From Lasiosphaeria ovina (Eukaryota; Ascomycota; Sordariomycetes; Sordariales; Lasiosphaeriaceae), in contig JAULSN010000002.1 of the NCBI GenBank assembly GCA_033439765.1, forward strand, positions 4,774,001 to 4,838,000: a stretch of DNA of 64,000 nt, read 5' to 3'. Shown here in pieces: positions 48,035 to 57,373 of the stretch. Every line of letters starts with the position of its first letter. Position 1 is the first letter of the stretch. Position numbers and translations under genes: made by a program. The notes below the pieces were generated by a model. That model ran no database searches and was not told the DNA's origin. It saw nothing but the letters and a program-made list of their open reading frames with translations.

Positions 48035-49641
48035 ATCGCTTCGGAATAATCGGCATATATAGATATTATATAGGAAAGAATAATAAAGAAGAAAGCATTA
48101 ATTTGTAGTATATATAGCACTTGTAAGAGTTAATACGGTGAAAAAGAAGTCTATTGAGTTCTACGGTTACGTACGCCCTACTAGCCCCTTTTATTTATAT
48201 AAAAAGGTCTTCGTCTTCGCCTATAAGGTCGGTACGCCAGAAATCGTTATTTTCAATACCAAATAGACGGTCGCCTTCATCCTACTAGTCAATATCTCCT
48301 TCGCCCTCAATTCCAACGCCAGGAAGGGCTCTCTGGTCGGCTGTATCCTTAGGAGTAGGGATTACGGCGTTAAAGTCGGGTAGTTTCGCGAGTATGATCT
48401 TCTACCCTCGCTCGTAAAGATCCGGTATATCGAAGGTAGTAGGCGAGAAAGTGCCGTTGTTTTTACGCTTCGTAATACCGTCCCGGTAGAGCTTATAAGC
48501 GTAGGAAATAATATTAGTCTTCGCGTTACCTCCGGTATACGTACCCTTTTACTTGCTATAGAATTGGTTCTCTACTACCTTACGAATAGTTGTAAGGTAC
48601 GTGCCGCTAAGAGCGAGGCGCGAGAAGGTAGTATGGATATTATACGTAGAATTCTTATTGAATTTAATATCTAAGGCGTAAGAAGCATTCATATGCTCTA
48701 ACAAAAGGTCGATGGCTTTATAACCGCTTCCAGTAGTAATATAGCGAATAAGACCACCTTTGAGAATAGCTATAGCCAGCCCGCTTTGTTTAGCGACGTC
48801 GGGGTGTAAAATCCAGGCAAAATATAATATCTCAGGGCCGTAGTTCGAAGCCTTACCTCCCTAGAAGATTATAGGGAGGATAGGAATAATATCCTGAAGT
48901 AAGCCGTAATCGCTAATACGGACTACTTCGTAAATAATGAGTAGTAATTCTACTACCTGTATGAGGCGGTAATAGCTTCTAAATTCTATATCAATAGAAT
49001 CAGGGGTCTCGAGGTCATCGTAGCGACTACTCTAGCCTTATGGTAAGAAAATAATACTCCAAATACTATCGAAGGCGGTATTAAGAACCTCAATATCGAC
49101 TGCTTTTATTGCCTCTTCTAGGTTATCAATATTGAGCTCCCCTTGAATAATGCCGCGGTCGACTAGTTCGGCGATAACGAAAGCGAGGACTCTAGCTAAG
49201 TAGCCGTATATAAGAAGCGGCATAACTTAGTAATACTTAATATCCTTTTTGGTAATGTTTTTACCTCTATGGAAGAAATGTACGTCTACCGATATCGTCG
49301 CCGGTAAGGTAGTCTTCTTGTTACTGGTATCCTAGAACATCCGGAAAAGCATCTTAATATAATTCAATTCTATATAAAAGAATATAGGCACCGGAAGCAT
49401 CCATTTCTTCTACTCCTAGACTTTACTAACCTCTAGCTACGAGTTAATAATGCGGCGGATAAATGAGGTGGTTTTCTAGTCGCCGTATACGAAGAGAAGT
49501 CGATTATTATATTCCTTAAACTCGAGGCGATATTTGAATAACGCTTTATAAAGCCTATAAATACTAGAAATTGTACCCTTATCCTCGAAGATAGCTCCGA
49601 GCTATATGTACGGGGACTGCTCGTATATGACTCTCTTTACC

Positions 49642-49646
49642 GTAGG
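49642..49646 (+). repeat. 5-bp target-site duplication of nested LTR element, left
   Basis: GTAGG directly before the TGTCAC start of the 5' LTR; repeated at 51733-51737. Confidence 0.92.
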
Positions 49647-49876
49647 TGTCACGGTCGCCACAGGGGCTCACATGACAGGATTGATTCTATTGGCTGCATT
49701 GTATTTAGGGTGTGGCCTGTGCGCACAGCTCGCACGTGCTCAGCCTTTGGCTCGCACCACTACCTATTTCCCCGCGCCCTGCGCGGTCCCTGCGATAGAT
49801 CTTCTTTTTCCTTCCTTAGCTTTAAATCCACATTCGTTACTGCATTGAACCGTTGACTTCCTTGCGGGCCGTCACA
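49647..49876 (+). repeat. 5' LTR (230 bp)
   Basis: TG...CA termini; identical to the 3' LTR. It includes a TTTAAA-type element near 49820 that could be part of the promoter. Confidence 0.93.
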
Positions 49877-50323
49877 TCATTTAAAGCTCATTTCTACACG
49901 CTTGAGAAAGGCTGTAGATCTTATTCTTCTTTTCTAGTAATTGCGCGCGCGATTTTTTTTCCATTCAAATACCAACTTGGCCGCGGTCAATAGCGCGAAA
50001 GACAGCCCACTGGTCGGCATACTTCGCGGGCCCCAGTAGCCAATCGACAGGTCCCTGAATGCCCTCAATTTCGTCGCCCTCAATCGCTTCCGACCTAACG
50101 ACCTGAACGCCCAGGTTTTTAATCACCGAAATCTTCCCTGCTTTTCCAGCAGTGTGCGAGAAAGTAGAACCCTGTGGCCAGGTAGCGGACCGCCGGACCC
50201 CGAACCCGAACCTGAACCCCGAACCGAACTGAACAGACTTGAACTCAATATTCGGACCTTCGTCAGGTTGACCTTCGATCAACCTTCCACGAAGCCAGCC
50301 GACTGGCCCGATCGATCGGCAAG

Positions 50324-51235
50324 ATGAACTCCGATAACCAGATCTTTCAACTTCAACATGCCGTCAATCAGCATGAAGAAACCATCAAGGCGTTGCACCA
50401 AGACAACAACAATCTTACCGCCAGGCTCACGACCTTGGAGAGCAACATGTCGTTGATCACAGAGCTGTTAACTAGCCGAAGCTCCCGCCCGAAGGCGAGC
50501 ATTCCTGACCCAGAGAAATTTACCGGCTCTGAGTTTTCTTGGGACACTTGGTTCCCTGCCATCAAGGCCAAACTGCGAATCGATGGACCTGCGATCGGAA
50601 ACGACGAAGCCCAGTTTTTCTACGTCTACGGCCGACTTGATCCAAAGATTCAAGCCTTGGTGATGCCTCAGCTGACCGAAGCTGAAGACAACGATACATA
50701 CGACGCTCAGACCCTATTGGATCAGTTGGAACGTCTACACGACGACCCCAACAAGGTCGAGAACGCACAAGACAAGTTCCACACGAGTAAACAACGTGAT
50801 GATGAAGCCATCACCAGCTTCCTTATGCGTTTCGAGCGGTTGATGTACAAAGCCCGAGCCAATCACTGGCTTGACGATGTTAAGATCTCCCTCTTGCGCC
50901 GGGGACTTAACAAGGCCACTCGCGATCGCCTCAAAGTCCAACTCAACGTCCCGAAGGACTACAATGACTTCGTCAAGCTTCTTCAGAAGTTGAGCGGCCC
51001 TGGCATTCATCAGACAGGTCAATCGCACGGCAGCTCAAAGGACCATACAGACAAGATGGATGTTGGCCACATTAGCAACTTCAATATTGAAGACATGGAA
51101 TACATCACGGACTCAGAACCTTCCGAGGATGACCGCTCGGAATGCCCTCAACCCCGCGAATATATTGATCTGGCTGCCCTGCGTGCTGACAAAGCCCGGA
51201 TGGATCAACAATTTTACGATGACCTGTCTGATTGA
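50324..51235 (+). CDS. Gag-like protein of the nested LTR element
   Basis: Intact single exon, 303 residues. The N-terminus (NHQHE-type polar helix, about residues 5-55) looks like a coiled coil. The central capsid-like domain resembles Retrotrans_gag of Ty3/Gypsy elements: PEKFTGSEFSWDTWFPAI, then FYVYGRLD, FHTSKQRDDEAITSFLMRFE and ISLLRRGLNKATRDRLK. No CCHC zinc knuckle follows; the C-terminus is acidic (TDSEPSEDDRSE). The product would form particles that package element RNA. The ATG at 50324 opens the frame and lies about 450 bases after the 5' LTR. The absence of pol shows dependence on a partner element elsewhere in the genome. GC content is normal, with no RIP-type stops, in contrast to the surrounding host element. 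Confidence 0.88.
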   Translation: MNSDNQIFQLQHAVNQHEETIKALHQDNNNLTARLTTLESNMSLITELLTSRSSRPKASIPDPEKFTGSEFSWDTWFPAIKAKLRIDGPAIGNDEAQFFYVYGRLDPKIQALVMPQLTEAEDNDTYDAQTLLDQLERLHDDPNKVENAQDKFHTSKQRDDEAITSFLMRFERLMYKARANHWLDDVKISLLRRGLNKATRDRLKVQLNVPKDYNDFVKLLQKLSGPGIHQTGQSHGSSKDHTDKMDVGHISNFNIEDMEYITDSEPSEDDRSECPQPREYIDLAALRADKARMDQQFYDDLSD

Positions 51236-51489
51236 CCGGTCTGACAACTGCCTGTCAAGCCACAGCGCGTCCTGACAGACCTGTACAACACACACCTGTA
51301 TATTAGTCCTTGCACCTGCACACAGCTGCGAACGACTGTCAATAGCCCGACTGACAGTTCCTGACGGCCCGTTGACAACAACTTCGTCTTCAAATGCGGA
51401 AACCCCGGATTTGAACGATTCAGGCCTTACGGCTTGACCTGACGGTTTTCCAAGGATGGATTTGAACGCATCGGGGCGATGCTTTTTTC

Positions 51490-51502
51490 GAGGGGGGGAT
51501 GA
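51490..51502 (+). other. Polypurine tract of the nested LTR element
   Basis: GAGGGGGGGATGA directly before the 3' LTR, the expected place for plus-strand priming; it has one T near its end. Confidence 0.8.
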
Positions 51503-51732
51503 TGTCACGGTCGCCACAGGGGCTCACATGACAGGATTGATTCTATTGGCTGCATTGTATTTAGGGTGTGGCCTGTGCGCACAGCTCGCACGTGCTCAGC
51601 CTTTGGCTCGCACCACTACCTATTTCCCCGCGCCCTGCGCGGTCCCTGCGATAGATCTTCTTTTTCCTTCCTTAGCTTTAAATCCACATTCGTTACTGCA
51701 TTGAACCGTTGACTTCCTTGCGGGCCGTCACA
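51503..51732 (+). repeat. 3' LTR (230 bp)
   Basis: Base-for-base the same as 49647-49876 as far as read by eye, followed by the GTAGG duplication. Confidence 0.93.
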
Positions 51733-51737
51733 GTAGG
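51733..51737 (+). repeat. 5-bp target-site duplication of nested LTR element, right
   Basis: GTAGG directly after the 3' LTR; matches 49642-49646. Confidence 0.92.
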
Positions 51738-53212
51738 TATAGCGGGGATCTTATTGTTAGACTTGAAGACCTTCAAAAATGAGTTCTTCATAAGCTAACG
51801 AGAAGCATTATTAACGGTTTGACGCCTCGGAAGGATATAATTAATAACCATACGGCGAGAAAAAGGAACCGTACGATCAATTCCCGACTAGTTAAAAGGG
51901 CTATTGAACTTAGGGTATATAATAAGAAGAGAGGTTATAAGGTTAATAAATTCGTATTATCTACCGCCGGTAAGCTCGCGAATACGGTTCTTAAAGTTGA
52001 AGTTATTATAAATAATAATTCCATTAGGATCGTAAGCTACTTTCTTAATATCTACTTCTACTACCGTTGCCATATCGTTCAGCATCCTATTTACCGTCGA
52101 GTATGAAGAGATAATACCGATATAATTAAGGGTATCGATTATACGACGGGCGGTACTATTCGTAAGGAGGTAAAGCCCGAGAATATCTCTTAAGAAGCTA
52201 GCTTTATTACGTATAACGCCGCCGAGTAATATGGAGACCAGGGCGTAAATTTAGTTCTTCAAGTTATCGTCGGCGCGTATATCGGTAACCTCTTTCCCTA
52301 TAGTCCATTGGCTCTAGAGTAACTACGAGAATAACTTCACAGTACTAGGCGCTATAGTCTTGAGCTATGGCCAAGCATTATAAAGATGATCGCTAATAAA
52401 AGAAGTGTTATATAGGTCGGCGACTAAAGTTGGGCGGTGATGTTACTGATCGAGGGGCTTAAACTCGCTAAACGAAGGGAGTTATTATAAGGACTTCAGC
52501 TCCTTACGCATCTTACTAATATTGTATGCCATTTCGTCCTCTTCCTTAGCTTCTCGAATAATAAGGTCTCTCGAAGCGAGGTTATCTCGTAACTCCGGCT
52601 GTAATATGAGGCTACGTAGCTGGCCGGCTCGGCGATTATTACTGGCCCAGGTAATAAGAAAAGACTCGAAGGAATGCGAGCCCGCGCCAGATTGACGTCG
52701 AATCCGAGTATTCATGCGTCTCTAGAGCTTGAGTGTTTCGGAGACGATGTTACCGGCGTCATCCTCCTATTGATCGAGGGCTTCTTGATCGAGGGCTTCT
52801 TGCTCGGGGTCGTCATACTCAGGGCTCGAGGGAGGAGGCTATGACAGGCTGGAAGAATGCGCATGACTTCGCCAGTTGCCCTGAAGGTTCCTTTGACCGC
52901 GAGGAAGAGGCGTCGGACTAGTAGGAGGGTCGGAAAGGCCTGACGAAGAAGCTCGAATCGGGAGCGAGGAAATTCGCGATGGTCCGGCGCCTCTGCGCCA
53001 TGCAGGTACAGGCGGTGGAAGCTGCGGGACTTCATCGCTGTCGGAATCGTCCATTTTCTATTGCTGATATTAGTACCATTCGAAAGCGCGTTTTCTGGCG
53101 ATCAGATTGATGCATACGAGGTTATTTTGCGCGTTGTTTTGGCGATGTTGATCGTATGCGCGTAATTGACCCAATTCAACCGTGACGAGGACCTCAAAAA
53201 ATCGAGAATTGC

Positions 53213-53356
53213 ACTCAGACGTGTGGTGGCCCAGATCCCGTTGCTCGAATATAAAAAATCTTATTGGTTGAATTTTATTTAAAAAGCGGGTCTAATGATC
53301 TATTCCTCTTTGGGATCGCACCCCCCCCCCCTCCCCGGGCCACCACACGTCTGAGT
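53213..53356. repeat. Right subterminal inverted repeat pair
   Basis: Arms ACTCAGACGTGTGGTGGCCC at 53213-53232 and the exact reverse complement at 53337-53356, loop 104 bases. The outer arm overlaps the right terminal inverted repeat. The first nine bases (CTCAGACGT) are shared with the left-end arms, the rest differ. Confidence 0.9.
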
Positions 53357-53367
53357 TACTGAGATAA
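53347..53367 (-). repeat. Right terminal inverted repeat (21 bp)
   Basis: Ends CTGAGATAA; perfect inverse of 45195-45215. Confidence 0.92.
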
Positions 53368-53375
53368 GTTTGAGC
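53368..53375 (+). repeat. 8-bp target-site duplication, right copy
   Basis: GTTTGAGC directly after the right terminus; the ninth flanking base differs on both sides, which fixes the length at eight. Confidence 0.9.
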
Positions 53376-53960
53376 CTGCCTGGTTCACGCCGGGACAGGC
53401 AAGCATTTAGATAAGCGGGCCCGAAAAGCGTTCCATGCGGATATCCGCATATTCAGTGCATCTTGTTCCGTGAAGGAACCGGTCTACCTGTAGGTAGTTC
53501 ATTGTGCGGCAAACAATATCAACGAAGATATCTTGTTGCTTCATCCCAGCCAAGATACGAATATGCCTGAGCCGGTCATGCGATTCGCTGCTCGCAAGGT
53601 AGGTGCATATACATGTAGTTGAAAGGCTTCTCAATACTTGTAATACACTTACGTAGTAGCTGGTTGTATCCGTACCTTACCCGACCCCCCAAGATTTACG
53701 CTGTCGACTAACAGGGTGCGGTATTGGGTTACCGCAATGATGCACTGTGACTGTGAGCTCTGATCGGCCACTGTGCATGGGACATGCCCTAAAACCTTCC
53801 AAAGGTACCTTGGAGAATCCACGACAACGCCCTTTGAAAGCCCGCCTCTTTGCCTCCCTTTGTCTACGGGCCGACCATATTCTCTCCATCCAGAGACGAG
53901 CTTTCAGCTTAAGCTCGGGCACCTGTCACTAGGTACCTACCTGAGGTAGTTTACTCGGCG
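53376..53960. other. Spacer between transposon and DUF1770 gene
   Basis: Presumed promoter of the DUF1770 gene. It contains CTAGGTACCTACCTGAGG words just upstream of the start. No gene was seen. Confidence 0.45.
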
Positions 53961-54657
53961 ATGGCGTCGTCGCTCCCCCTGCAAGTCGCCGAGACGATCC
54001 AGACGGCGCACATCAACCACAACCCGTCGGCCGAACACGACATCAACCCCTCCACGGCCGCGTCCAAGAAGGAGCCCGTGACCGTCGAGTCGAAGCAGCA
54101 TCAGCAGCAGCACGCATCTCTATTTCCAGACGACGGGATTGACGAGGACTCCGTGGAGGAGGAGGAGGAGGAGGATGACGAAGACGACGACGACGAAGAC
54201 GACGAAGATATCCCGTACAGCGTCTTGAGGCCGAAGCCGCGCCGGGCAGCGCACCTGCCGCCGCTGCCAGATTTGAGATACGAGCAGAGCTACCTGCACA
54301 GCATACGGCAGGCTGACACGTGGGGAAAGGTTCTATGGATCACAGCGCGCGATCAGGTGCGTCTCTTTGTTCCTGCCCCCCCCCCTCCCCCCCATATCTC
54401 AGCTTCACATACGTCTCTGGGATTAGGGGCTAGAGTCATAAGAAGTCTGACTGCTAACAGCCAAGCTCTAGATCATGATGCCCTTTGCACAGGGGATTCT
54501 CTACAACCTTGGCATATGCGGATGGCAGTACTGGAACAAAACCGCCCAGCTTAGCGGGTCTTCGGTCGGGGCGAGAGTACGGCGCTGGTGGTGGGGAGTC
54601 AACAACTGGCCAATACCTCGTGAAAAGGGCTCGTCTTGGTTGGGGCGGCGAGCGTGA
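53961..54657 (+). CDS. DUF1770-family fungal protein
   Basis: Two exons, 53961-54356 and 54472-54657, giving 193 residues. After a polar N-terminus there is a long Glu/Asp run at about 66-92, then a conserved block: PYSVLRPKPRR, LPPLPDLRYEQSYLHSI, ADTWGKVLWITARDQ, joined by the intron to IMMPFAQGILYNLGICGWQYWN and RVRRWWWGVNNWP. This matches the small DUF1770 family limited to filamentous ascomycetes, whose function is unknown. The amphipathic block with several Trp may contact a membrane. The intron falls between Gln and Ile in phase 0, and reading through it would give an unrelated tail. The gene's upstream flank starts 585 bases from the transposon end. Confidence 0.85.
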
Positions 54658-55176
54658 TGTTGTCACGTGTAAAATGATCTAAGGCATCGGAATCACGGCA
54701 AATGAAAGCATAAATTATCATAAACACTGTAATTTAATAGCTAGGGTAGCTACGGGGTACAATGATATCCTCCATTGAAATGTGACGTGTGCGGTGAAGT
54801 ATGTGTACTTCATACTGATAATATTCCGACTGACTGCTACAACCGACGGGCAAAACCCGGCCACCTATTCCGTATAGGTAAAATATTCCCTCTCCCTTTA
54901 TTTCTCGTACCATATTTCTTTTCCGGAAAACGAAGTCTTCAGAACGTCCAGTTCGTCAGCTGCGCGTTTGCACCCAATCGCCGGTCTAAAGGCTAGAAAT
55001 GGACAGACGAGCTTGCCGCCCAAAACAGAAAGCGTAGGAAACAGACACCAAGAACAGCAATCGACATTTGCTATTTTCCCGCCGCATATCTTCTTCGTAT
55101 CCCGAAACTCCTTTTTTGTTCATTGCAAAATCGTAACATCAGCGGGTCGCACATAAGGCACAGGGTGAGCCAGACC
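54658..55176. other. Convergent 3' spacer
   Basis: Between the DUF1770 gene (+) and the WHIM-type gene (-). It is AT-rich around 54690-54770. No gene was seen. Confidence 0.5.
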
Positions 55177-57373
55177 CTACTCGGCGTAGCCTACGCCGAC
55201 GGTTGCTGGGACGTGTTGGGGTTTCTCCGGGCTGCCTCTAAAAGCCAACGCAGTCGGAGGCCCGCTCGATGGAGTTAGAGGCGACTTCACAGGCGTGCCT
55301 GCTGTTGGACGACCTGCCGTCTTCTCGGCCGAGTCGGGCGTGACACGCTTGATGGCGACGGCAATGACCTCGGCCGCAGGCTCCTCTGGCTGTGGTACAA
55401 TGTCGAGTTCGTCGTCATCCGGCGCGTCTGTTGATCCGACAGACTCGGATTCGTCGCTGATAATGAGGTTCCGATGAGCAGTCCTGGGACGCTTGCGTTT
55501 CTCAACAACAACAGGCGGGCCAGGAACCCGCTGCACCTTGCTATCCTCATCAAACGCGACCCTGACGGGAAACTTGAAGACCAGAGTAGAGCTGCCTGGG
55601 GCCTCGTCGAGATCATCGTCCATCGCCTCGGCATCGAAATCCTCTTCCTCTTCATCTGACTCATCGGGAATATGCTCGTCCTCGTCATCGTTAATGTCGA
55701 GGGAGGTGCTTTCTTCCTCCTCGTCAGATTCGTACTCATCGCTCTTCCGCTTCTTGGTCTTGGTCTGTGCCCAGCCATTCATGCCATGGTTGACAGCAGC
55801 CGACCGTCGAGGACGTCCTCGACGGCCCGAGGTGCGGCTTACAGGCTCGTCTTGGTTCATTTCGCTATCTTCGGCATAGTTGTCGCCTTGAACACTGGGA
55901 GCCGCACTTTGGGCTCCGCTGCTGGCATTTTCAGCGTTGAGGCGCGTTGGAGCTCTGATCTGACGACCGCTGGCGGTCGTAAGCGGGCCGCTCGGCTCGG
56001 CAGGCGTGTGGTGTCTGGTATTGCGCGTGGACCGCCGGTTGGTCGAGTCCGTGTAGAAGTCGGCCTCGTCATCCGAATACGTGTACTTCATACGCTTGCC
56101 CCTAGTGCGGCCCTCATACAGGGACAAGCCGACCTCTGGGCGCTTGAACTGCTCCTTGCGCATCTGTCGGTACTCCCTGCGGCGTCGCTTTTCCTCGGTG
56201 GCTTCGAACCTGGGGATCTCTTCGGTAATCTTTCTCGCTAGGGCCCGAGCCTTAGGGCCGCCATCAACCTTCTCCAGCTTCTCGCTGAGCGCCTTGAGAT
56301 CGTCCATACTGCCAGCAACGCTCCACCAGGTTCTGTTAATCCCGGCAGGGTTGCTTTCCCGATACATGCGGAAAGCCGTATCGTCCGAGCCTTCAATCAA
56401 AAAGTACCGCCGCTTGTCGCCGTCGCTACCGTACGACTGGACGCTGAGGGGGTTGTGTACGTCGTCATCTTGGCGATTCTTGTAATGCTGGTTGATGGTC
56501 GTCTTGATCGCATCCGAGGACGACAGCGCCCAGTGAACGAGAGTGCGCAGGAGAGTAAGCTAGAAAAGGGGTCTGTTAGCAGGAACGGCGTAGAAGAGAC
56601 ATCAAGTACCCAAAAGAGCAATTCAAGCGCAATCGAAAATAACTTGGAAATCAGGTACATACCCGCTGGACTGGTGTCATGGAGGCAAATGTGGCGGAAT
56701 TGGACAACGGGTTCAGGCTCTCCCAATCCTTGGTCCATTGCCCCTTGTGCGTCTGGATGGCTTCTTCTAGGGCGCGATTGTAGTGTCCTGGCCTATTGAC
56801 GATTCTAGAGTCAGTATTGGTCTGGCGGACAAAATCTTGACGCGCAGCTGGGGGGGGGGGGGGCACGCACTTTACGTCTTGCTTGCGGTTCAGCAGCAGG
56901 CCCAGCAGGGCGCAGAGGAAGTGCTCGACGCGCTCGCCCGGCAGTGATTCGACGACATCGCGCTCTAATTCTTGCGGGCCAAAATTTGGAAGGCTTTTCG
57001 GGAATGCGTCGGTGAATCGGCGGCGAAACATGACGATGAACTAGGAGGAGGAAAATTTAGCTGCTGCAGCCTCGGGGAGGGCTGGCGCGCGCGACCTTTC
57101 GCGTCACGTCGCCCAAAAGACGCGCACGAGGCGGCCAACACGTACAGCAATGTCAGGATTGTCGGCCAGGACATATTCGTGGGGCGGGGAGGGCTCTCGC
57201 CGGGGCCTGGGGGGTGTCGCGTCCTTGGGCTCCTGGGCTGGCTTCTTGCCGACTTTGTGGAAGAACTTGAGAATGCCGTGCTGGTGCGTCAATTGGATGT
57301 CCGACTCGTCCTCAGAAGGAGGCGCCGACAATGACGAAATCGAAGACAGATCCGAAGAATCGTCGTCGGCCAT
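55177..57373 (-). CDS. WHIM/WSD-motif protein, putative chromatin-remodelling subunit
   Basis: Four exons on minus: 57373-57146, 57040-56871, 56792-56663, 56559-55177, giving 636 residues. Exon 1 encodes a Ser/Asp-rich start (MADDDSSDLSSISSLS) and PPHEYVLADNPDIA. Exons 2-4 form a helical block (LERDVVESLPGERVEHFLCALLGLLLNRKQDV; QTHKGQWTKDWESLNPLS; LTLLRTLVHWAL), then DGDKRRYFLIEGSDDTAFRMYRE, NRTWWSVAGSMDDLKAL, which resembles the WHIM2/WSD motif (RRYW...W) that binds linker DNA in ISWI partners. The rest is a long acidic and basic nuclear-type tail with GRRGRPRR (AT-hook-like). Likely nuclear, in a nucleosome-remodelling complex; the complex is not decided. The exon 1-2 join (A|F) is phase 0; without it the small first exon would be mistaken for a separate gene. 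Confidence 0.82.

Larger units (their letters stand above)
49647..51732 (+). mobile_element. Nested non-autonomous LTR retrotransposon (gag only)
   Basis: 2086 bp. Two 230-bp LTRs start TGTCACGG and end CCGTCACA and are identical by eye, flanked by GTAGG on both sides. Between them lie a leader (49877-50323), one intact gag gene (50324-51235) and a short 3' region ending in a polypurine tract. There is no protease, reverse transcriptase, RNase H or integrase, so it must depend on a related autonomous element. No clear tRNA primer site follows the 5' LTR. It lies inside the DUF6589 pseudogene and shows none of the RIP damage of its host, so it is young. Confidence 0.93.
48195..53054 (-). pseudogene. 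RIP-decayed DUF6589-family protein, split by a nested retroelement
   Basis: Reads on minus from ATG 53054 to TAA 48195. Removing the nested element plus one copy of its duplication leaves 2769 bases, exactly 923 codons, with one continuous frame across the insertion. The N-terminus is acidic and Pro/Ser-rich. The core resembles DUF6589 proteins. It has a YNNFNF segment (family: YDNFNF), TVPFSRRM, and LLFVYGD before a TAG and KTTSF (family: GDQ.T). Then come LPVPIFFYIELNYIKM (family: VPVPGLFHWRMNY) and AIDLLLEHMNASYALDIKF-NKNSTY (family: LLEHLNR, GNST). Premature TAG/TAA codons are frequent. DUF6589 proteins are widespread in fungi without an assigned function; the terminal repeats here suggest a transposase role, which is inference. 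Family assignment is from memory of conserved motifs, not a search. Confidence 0.72.
45195..53367. mobile_element. DNA transposon-like element carrying RecQ-type helicase and DUF6589 genes
   Basis: The element is 8173 bp, or about 6.1 kb without the nested retroelement. It is bounded by perfect 21-bp terminal inverted repeats beginning TTATCTCAGTAACTCAGACG and by an 8-bp duplication, GTTTGAGC. Each end also has a 20-bp subterminal inverted repeat and a G- or C-homopolymer (10 G at 45229-45238, 11 C at 53321-53331, mirror-placed). Inside are two convergent genes: a helicase on plus and a DUF6589-family protein on minus, both RIP-decayed. No hAT, Tc1, MULE or KDZ transposase signature was recognised elsewhere. 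An 8-bp duplication is known for hAT and several other cut-and-paste groups, so class II is likely, but the superfamily is unassigned. Confidence 0.85.

Noticed and set aside
57104..57373. Small separate gene of 89 residues upstream of the WHIM-type gene
   Set aside because: Its first 76 codons splice in phase 0 (donor GTACGT, acceptor CTCCTAG) to the next exon and complete a known-looking N-terminus, so it is exon 1 of the larger gene.
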